Of a stretch of DNA of 47,896 nucleotides, positions 40,284-47,896 are shown in pieces (positions within the stretch are counted from its first letter, which is position 1; each line of letters starts with the position of its first letter). The DNA is taken from NCBI GenBank assembly GCA_902489945.1, contig CABUBZ010000005.1, positions 1 to 47,896 of the forward strand, read 5' to 3'. The notes below the pieces were generated by a model. It saw nothing but the letters and a program-made list of their open reading frames with translations. It ran no database searches and had not been told where the DNA came from. Source of the stretch: an uncultured Collinsella sp. (GTDB taxonomy: Bacteria; Actinomycetota; Coriobacteriia; Coriobacteriales; Coriobacteriaceae). The position numbers and the translations under genes were made by a program.

Positions 40284-40419
40284 TCGGTCGGGTCGTAGTT
40301 ATTACGTGGCGGTCGAGCTCGACCGTATAGGCCGCGCCTTGTTTGGCTAAAGTACAATCATCTGTGTTTAACTCGCCCGCAGCTGCACGGCGTGGGCGAT
40401 GGCCAAAAAGGAAAACCAC

Positions 40420-43226
<2,807 letters not shown>

Positions 43227-43227
<1 letters not shown>

Positions 43228-44375
43228 TGGCTGAGGCTTTAGGGGTAACGCCCGCCGAGCTGGACGCGTTCGCGGACCGGCTCGGTGAGGTCGAGTCGTA
43301 TCTCCATTTGGACGAAAAGCGCACGCGCGTGACCGAGCTCGAGGCCAAAAGTGTTGCCCCTGGCTTTTGGGATGACGCCGACGCCGCCCGTGCCACCATG
43401 GAGGAGATCGCGCGTACCAAGGAAGATATCGCTGCCGTGGACACCGCGCGCGGCGAGCTTTCCGATGCCCGCGCTGCGCTGGAGCTTGCCGAGGAGATGG
43501 GGGATGACCCCGACGCCGTCGCCCTTCGCGAGGAGGCTACAGCCACGGCTGAGCGCCTGGCCCGGGCCATCGATGAGCTTGAGCTTTCGAGCTGGTTTAC
43601 CGGTGAGTTCGATCACGGCGATGCCATTGTGACCATCAAGCCCGGACAGGGTGGTCTGGAGGCCCAGGACTGGACCTTCATGCTCTTTAAGATGTACATG
43701 AAGTACTGCCAGCGTCGCGGCTGGAAGGTCACCATCAACGACTGTCCCGCGGCCGAGGTCATCGGCATTGACCGCGCGACCTTTACCGTCGAGGGCAAGG
43801 ACGCATTTGGCATGCTGCGCGCCGAGGCCGGCGTCCACCGCTTGGTTCGCATTAGCCCCACCGACGACAAGAAGCGCCGCCAGACCACGTTTGCCGGCGT
43901 CGAGGTCATCCCCGTGCTACCCGATGATATCGACATCGAAATCAGTCCCGATGACATCCGCGTGGACGTGTACCACGCGAGTGGCCCGGGCGGTCAGGGC
44001 GTTAACACCACCGACTCCGCCGTGCGCGTGACGCATTTCCCCAGCGGCATTGTGGTCACCTGCCAAAACGAGCGCAGCCAGATCCAGAACAAGGCCGCGT
44101 GCATGCAGATCCTCAAGGCTCGTCTGTACGAGATTGAGCTCGAGAAGCGCGCCGAGGCGCTCGATGAAATCCGCGGACCCAAGACCACGATCGGTTTTGG
44201 CAACCAGATTCGCAGCTACGTGCTCTACCCGTACCAGATGGTCAAAGACCTACGCACGGGCGTTGAGACCAGCAACGTCGAGGCAGTTCTTGACGATGGC
44301 GACCTGGACCCGTTTGTTATTGGCTACCATCGCTGGGCTACCGGCAACGCCGATGCAGAAGGCTCGGAGGTCTAA
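43227..44375 (+). CDS. prfB: Peptide chain release factor 2 with SPT tripeptide
   Basis: 382 residues, RF2 by overall sequence: HRLVRISPTDDKKRRQTTFA, then HASGPGGQGVNTTDSAVRVT with the GGQ hydrolysis motif (255-257). The stop-codon recognition tripeptide, normally SPF in RF2, is SPT (residues 210-212; 43854-43862). RF1 carries PxT at the equivalent place, so the third residue is RF1-like. The gene is read in one frame; the usual CTTTGA programmed frameshift near codon 25 is absent (the frame reads YLHLDE). Translationally coupled to secA. Confidence 0.94.
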
Positions 44376-44474
44376 AACATCGGGTGGCTTCAAGCCGATG
44401 CCAAGTCCAACGGTTGGACGGGTTTGTATCCAGAATAAACCCTGCGCAGGGGTGGTTTTTGTCCGGCGAATCGG

Positions 44475-44528
44475 TAGAATCGAATACAAGAAGAAGTTCA
44501 AAGCGCATCCGATGGGGTGCGCTTTTTT
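44475..44528 (+). promoter_or_regulatory. yitT leader: -10 box and terminator-like hairpin
   Basis: TAGAAT (44475-44480) is a likely -10. Twenty bases later AAAGCGCATCC (44500-44510) pairs with GGGGTGCGCTTT (44514-44525), followed by T, ending 12 bases before the yitT start. It may terminate prfB, or attenuate yitT if the -10 is real. Confidence 0.5.
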
Positions 44529-44540
44529 GAGGGGGGCAGC

Positions 44541-45431
44541 ATGGCATATCGTCTGGACATCAAGCGCATTCTTTCGATGAACTTCTTTCACGACCTGCCC
44601 CAGATTATGTTGGGGTGCGCTCTGGCCGCTATTGCGACCGACCTGTTTTTGATTCCCAACGGCCTTGCTGCCGGTGGCGTTACGGGCCTTGCCACCATTA
44701 TCCAGGCGGTCGGCGCGGCGCGAGGCGTGTCGCTTCCCGTCGGTATCCAGACCATCGTGATGAACGCCTTGCTGCTGCTGGTCGTTATGCGCGAGGGCGG
44801 CATGTTCTACGTGGTGCAGACCGCGACGGGCTTTGTGCTGCTGGGCTTCTTTACCGATCTGTTCGCCCCGTTTGTAGCACCTCTGGCGGATGCGGACCTG
44901 ATGCTCCCTGCCATGTGGGGCGGCATTATTACGGGCATCGGTTACGGCATGGTGTTGCGCGCCGGCGCCAACACCGGCGGCTCGGACACGATTGGCCAAA
45001 TCATCTCGCGTAACACCTCGCTGCCGGTGGGCTCGACCGTCATGGCGATCGATGTTGCCGTATGCGCGCTGTCGGCTCCGGTCTTTTCAATCGAAAACGC
45101 ACTATATGCAGGCCTTTCGATGGTCATTAGCGGCTACGTGATCGATGCCGTGGTCGATGGTGGCAACAAACGCCGTATGGTACTCATCATCTCGGACAAG
45201 TTCCCTGATATCGCTGCCGATATCATGTATGGCCTGGGTCGTGGTTGTACCAAGTTTAAGGCGACTGGCATGTATTCGGGTGCCGAGAAGCCGGTGATTA
45301 TGGTCATCGTGAGCCGTCGAGAGCTCAATACCCTCAAGACGATCGTGCGCAAGCGCGATCCTCACGCCATTGTGACGGTCGCTGACGTTACGGAAGCCTT
45401 CGGTGAGGGATTCAAGGACATTAGCGCGTAG
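44541..45431 (+). CDS. YitT family membrane protein
   Basis: 296 residues. Five to six hydrophobic helices in the first ~190 (for example GCALAAIATDLFLIPNGLAA, GIITGIGYGMVLRAGANTGG with the family motif NTGGSDT), then a cytosolic DUF2179 domain (residues ~205-290: MVLIISDKFPDIAADIM, KPVIMVIVSRRELNTLK). YitT proteins are widespread in Gram-positives with unproven transport function. ATG 44541 is selected by GAGGGGGG just upstream. Confidence 0.88.
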   Translation: MAYRLDIKRILSMNFFHDLPQIMLGCALAAIATDLFLIPNGLAAGGVTGLATIIQAVGAARGVSLPVGIQTIVMNALLLLVVMREGGMFYVVQTATGFVLLGFFTDLFAPFVAPLADADLMLPAMWGGIITGIGYGMVLRAGANTGGSDTIGQIISRNTSLPVGSTVMAIDVAVCALSAPVFSIENALYAGLSMVISGYVIDAVVDGGNKRRMVLIISDKFPDIAADIMYGLGRGCTKFKATGMYSGAEKPVIMVIVSRRELNTLKTIVRKRDPHAIVTVADVTEAFGEGFKDISA

Positions 45432-45524
45432 GGTCGACCGCGTTCCATCCAAAAGACGTTCACATTGATAAACCGTTTCATCAGCGGTTCTGCCTGCTAA
45501 ATTGTTCAAATAATGATAAAAACT

Positions 45525-45553
45525 CTGGTAAAGCCATCAGTTTCCAGCATAAT
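45525..45553 (+). promoter_or_regulatory. Putative transketolase promoter
   Basis: CATAAT (45548-45553) with CTGGTA (45525-45530) 17 bp upstream, in an AT-rich 207-base gap that also contains an AACCG/CGGTT hairpin near 45470-45490. Confidence 0.35.
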
Positions 45554-45638
45554 GAATGACGTACGTGCATTGCGGCTGTGTTGGGATTACCTTCGGTGCC
45601 GTGCGCATTTTGTCTAATGAGGATGAAAGGAAGGCACA

Positions 45639-46469
45639 ATGAGCGACGAAGAGCTCAAAAAGGTTGCCAACGAGGTAAGGAAGGGCATCGTCACCGGCGT
45701 GCACGCTGCCAAGTCCGGCCATCCGGGCGGTTCGCTCGGCGCTGCCGACATCATGACCTATCTGTACTTTGAGGAAATGAACGTCGACCCGGCCGATCCC
45801 CGCAAGGCCGATCGCGATCGCTTCGTGCTTTCCAAGGGTCACTGCGCGCCTGGTCTGTACGCCGTGCTCGCCGAGCGTGGATTCTTCCCCAAAGAGGATC
45901 TCGAGACGCTGCGCCACATCGGCAGTCACCTGCAGGGTCACCCCAACATGAACGACACCCCGGGCGTTGACATGTCTACCGGTTCGCTCGGCCAGGGCAT
46001 CTCCGCCGCCGTGGGCATGGCGGTTGCCGCCAAGCACTGGGGCGATACTTACCGCACGTACGCCCTGCTGGGCGATGGCGAGAGCGAGGAGGGCCAGGTC
46101 TGGGAGGCCGCCATGTTTGCCGGCAACCAGCAGCTCGATAACCTCTGCGTGATCGTCGACCACAACGGCCTGCAGATCGACGGCCCCGTCGAGGAGGTCA
46201 ACGACCCCATGCCGCTCGCCGACAAGTTCCGCGCCTTTAAGTTCCACGTGGTGGAGCTCGCCGACGGCAACGACTTCGACCAGATCCGCGCCGCCTTTGC
46301 CGAGGCTCGCGCCACCAAGGGGCAGCCGACCGCCATTATCGCCGAGACCATGAAGGGCAAGGGCGTCTCCTTTATGGAGAACCAGGTTGGTTGGCACGGC
46401 AAGGCCCCCAACGATGAACAGTTTGAGCAGGCCATGGCAGAGCTCACGGCCGCCGGAGAGGAGCTCTAG
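45639..46469 (+). CDS. tkt: Transketolase, N-terminal subunit
   Basis: 276 residues, the thiamine-diphosphate-binding half of a split transketolase. Signatures: AKSGHPGGSLGAADIM, FVLSKGHCAPGLYAVL, STGSLGQGISAAVGMAV, and the ThDP motif LLGDGESEEGQVWEAA followed by VIVDHNGLQIDG. AAGGAAGG precedes the ATG. One base separates its stop from the partner's ATG, so the two subunits are made together. Confidence 0.95.
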   Translation: MSDEELKKVANEVRKGIVTGVHAAKSGHPGGSLGAADIMTYLYFEEMNVDPADPRKADRDRFVLSKGHCAPGLYAVLAERGFFPKEDLETLRHIGSHLQGHPNMNDTPGVDMSTGSLGQGISAAVGMAVAAKHWGDTYRTYALLGDGESEEGQVWEAAMFAGNQQLDNLCVIVDHNGLQIDGPVEEVNDPMPLADKFRAFKFHVVELADGNDFDQIRAAFAEARATKGQPTAIIAETMKGKGVSFMENQVGWHGKAPNDEQFEQAMAELTAAGEEL

Positions 46470-46470
46470 G

Positions 46471-47412
46471 ATGGCAGACGTCAAGAAAATCGCCACGCGC
46501 GTAAGCTACGGCGAGGCCCTCGTCGAGCTCGCCAACGAGCACGATGACTTTGTGGTCCTCGACGCCGACCTGGCCGCCGCCACGCAGACCGGCAAATTTA
46601 AGGCCGCTTGCCCCGACCGCTTCTTCGACGTGGGTATCGCCGAGAGCAACCTGATGGGTGTTGCCGCCGGTATCGCGACCACCGGTCGTGTTGCCTTCGC
46701 GAGCACCTTTGCCATGTTCGCTGCCGGTCGCGCCTTTGAGCAGGTCCGTAACTCCATCGGCTACCCGCACCTTAACGTTAAGATCGGTGCCACGCACGCC
46801 GGTATCTCGGTGGGCGAGGACGGCGCCACGCACCAGTGCTGCGAGGATATCGCCCTGATGCGCGTCATCCCTGGCATGACCGTGATTGTTCCCGCCGACG
46901 ACGTCGAGGCCCGCGCCGTGACGCGCGCCGCCTACGAGTGCGACGGTCCGGTGTACATGCGCTTTGCCCGTCTGGCCTCGCCGGTTATCAACGATCCAGA
47001 GACCTACAAGTTCGAGTTGGGTAAGGGTATTGTCATGCGCGAGGGCGCCGATGTGACCATCATCGCCTGCGGCCTGATGGTCGGCGAGGCTCTCGAGGCC
47101 GCCGAGCAGCTCGCTGCCGAGGGCATCGACGCCGAGGTCATCAACATGCACACCATCAAGCCCGTCGATGCCGACCTGATCGTCAAGAGCGCCACCAAGA
47201 CCGGCCACGTCGTGACCGTCGAGGAGCACTCTGTGATCGGTGGCCTGGGCAGCGCCGTTGCCGACGTCCTGTGCGAGCAGTGCCCGACGCCGCTCAAGAA
47301 GATCGGTGTCAACGACACCTTCGGTGAGTCTGGCCCGGGTGCCGAACTCTTGCACAAGTATGGCCTGGACGCCGCCAACATCGTGGCGACCACCAAAGAG
47401 TTCTTGGGCTAA
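46471..47412 (+). CDS. tkt: Transketolase, C-terminal subunit
   Basis: 313 residues: the pyrimidine-binding domain (VLDADLAAATQTGKFKAACP, FFDVGIAESNLMGVAAG with the catalytic Glu, FASTFAMFAAGRAFEQVRNS) and the C-terminal transketolase domain (IIACGLMVGEALEAAEQL). ATG 46471 follows the ribosome site GAGAGGAG at the end of the N-terminal subunit gene. Completes the pentose-phosphate enzyme with the preceding gene. Confidence 0.95.
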   Translation: MADVKKIATRVSYGEALVELANEHDDFVVLDADLAAATQTGKFKAACPDRFFDVGIAESNLMGVAAGIATTGRVAFASTFAMFAAGRAFEQVRNSIGYPHLNVKIGATHAGISVGEDGATHQCCEDIALMRVIPGMTVIVPADDVEARAVTRAAYECDGPVYMRFARLASPVINDPETYKFELGKGIVMREGADVTIIACGLMVGEALEAAEQLAAEGIDAEVINMHTIKPVDADLIVKSATKTGHVVTVEEHSVIGGLGSAVADVLCEQCPTPLKKIGVNDTFGESGPGAELLHKYGLDAANIVATTKEFLG

Positions 47413-47482
47413 AGCAAGACGGATTTCAAGGACTGCTTCGCCAGAACTATAAAACTGTTTCGCCAGTACTATGGAAACCCGG

Positions 47483-47514
47483 CAGGGGCGCTCTCTTGGA
47501 GAGCGCCCCTGTTT
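47483..47514 (+). terminator. Terminator after transketolase genes
   Basis: CAGGGGCGCTCTC (47483-47495) and GAGAGCGCCCCTG (47499-47511), a perfect 13-bp stem with a three-base loop and a short TTT. Upstream, TTCGCCAG(N)ACTAT occurs twice (about 47438 and 47461). Confidence 0.8.
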
Positions 47515-47515
47515 C

Positions 47516-47582
47516 AGTTGCGGTGAAATAAGGACTGTTTTGCCAGCTTAAAGGCTCAACAGTCCCTATTTCACCGCAAGTT
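47516..47582. repeat. 67-bp fold-back element, copy 3
   Basis: AGTTGCGGTGAAATAAGGAC at 47516 is answered by the inverted sequence ending in CACCGCAAGTT at 47582. Same arms and length as 4672 and 7462. Confidence 0.88.
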
Positions 47583-47710
47583 ATGAAGACGCCCCTCAAG
47601 CACGGTCCCATCAGGGAAAAGGGCATATATCGACAAAGCGCAATTCAGACCCTTCCAGCGTTGTATATGCAGCACCCCAAGATAAACGCGGCGACCCCTT
47701 AGTTATCGCA
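47583..47710. other. Non-coding stretch without a recognised gene
   Basis: About 130 bases between two fold-back elements. I see no open frame with a ribosome site and no clear tRNA fold. It may hold regulatory sequence for a gene beyond the window. Confidence 0.4.
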
Positions 47711-47833
47711 GGCCGGGCACAGGGTTACTCTCCAAATCTTTCCGCAGGACGGAGGAGCCCCTGCCGCGCGAAGCGCGCAGCGGGGGCTCCGACATGTCCG
47801 AGGACGATTTGGAGAGTAACCCTGTGCCCGGCC
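47711..47833. repeat. 123-bp palindromic element with perfect 28-bp arms
   Basis: GGCCGGGCACAGGGTTACTC (47711-47730) plus TCCAAATC, repeated exactly in inverted form at 47806-47833. Nested inside is GGAGCCCC (47754-47761) with GGGGCTCC (47783-47790) around a GCGC-rich core. No coding capacity. It looks like a short non-autonomous mobile or REP-type element. Confidence 0.92.
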
Positions 47834-47841
47834 GACGGGAT

Positions 47842-47896
47842 GGTTGATTTCCGATCTCAGCCGAACACATTAGGCGGACAGGCCGTTCCCGCAGCT
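47842..47896 (+). repeat. ~64-bp direct repeat, copy 3 (cut by window end)
   Basis: GGTTGATTTCCGATCTCAGC onward matches the copies at 32045 and 39360, with GA changed to AG near the middle, up to the end of the window. Confidence 0.88.

Overview
This window reads as a chromosomal segment of a Gram-positive, high-GC anaerobe of the Coriobacteriia, most likely Collinsella or a close relative. That is an inference from protein style (SecA, RpoA, a four-Cys S14 and Ala/Lys-tailed L17 and L31), from the selenium/molybdenum-hydroxylase accessory genes, and from a YitT plus split-transketolase neighbourhood. No rRNA, tRNA or CRISPR array was found.

Layout. (1) 1-7.45 kb: end of a purine/amino-acid catabolic cluster: ygeW carbamoyltransferase, carbamate kinase, MocA-like nucleotidyltransferase, dihydropyrimidinase, then divergent yqeC and yqeB-xdhC, which equip selenium-dependent molybdenum hydroxylases. 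(2) 7.75-18.4 kb: the distal spc and alpha ribosomal operons (rplE to rplQ, with secY, adk, map, infA, rpmJ, rpoA), then truA. The usual upstream half of the S10/spc cluster is not next to rplE. (3) 18.5-31.9 kb: a glycosyltransferase, argR, a class A PBP, a U32 peptidase, tyrS, an adenine deaminase gene broken by one in-frame TGA, two Cof-type HAD phosphatases, citrate synthase and an ACT-domain protein. (4) 32.0-39.4 kb: an accessory island bounded by two ~64-bp direct repeats. It holds a tyrosine-recombinase remnant, a DUF2975/XRE regulator pair and, divergently, a system of two secreted Tyr-rich peptides with paralogous ABC transporters (one double-length permease, one ATPase, one permease-ATPase fusion). 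(5) 39.5-47.4 kb: rpmE, secA-prfB, yitT and the two halves of a split transketolase. The last ~480 bases are non-coding and repeat-rich.

Three signals stand out. The peptide/ABC island is the best candidate for an undescribed system, possibly a bacteriocin/immunity locus distantly like lactococcin 972. Stop-codon use is odd for such GC-rich genes: of 50 stops I read, 27 are TAG, 20 TAA and only 3 TGA, all three at tight gene junctions, while RF2 carries SPT instead of the near-universal SPF codon-recognition tripeptide. Third, several families of fold-back and direct repeats (67-bp hairpins, a 123-bp element with perfect 28-bp arms, GGGGAC-type inverted repeats) sit between genes.
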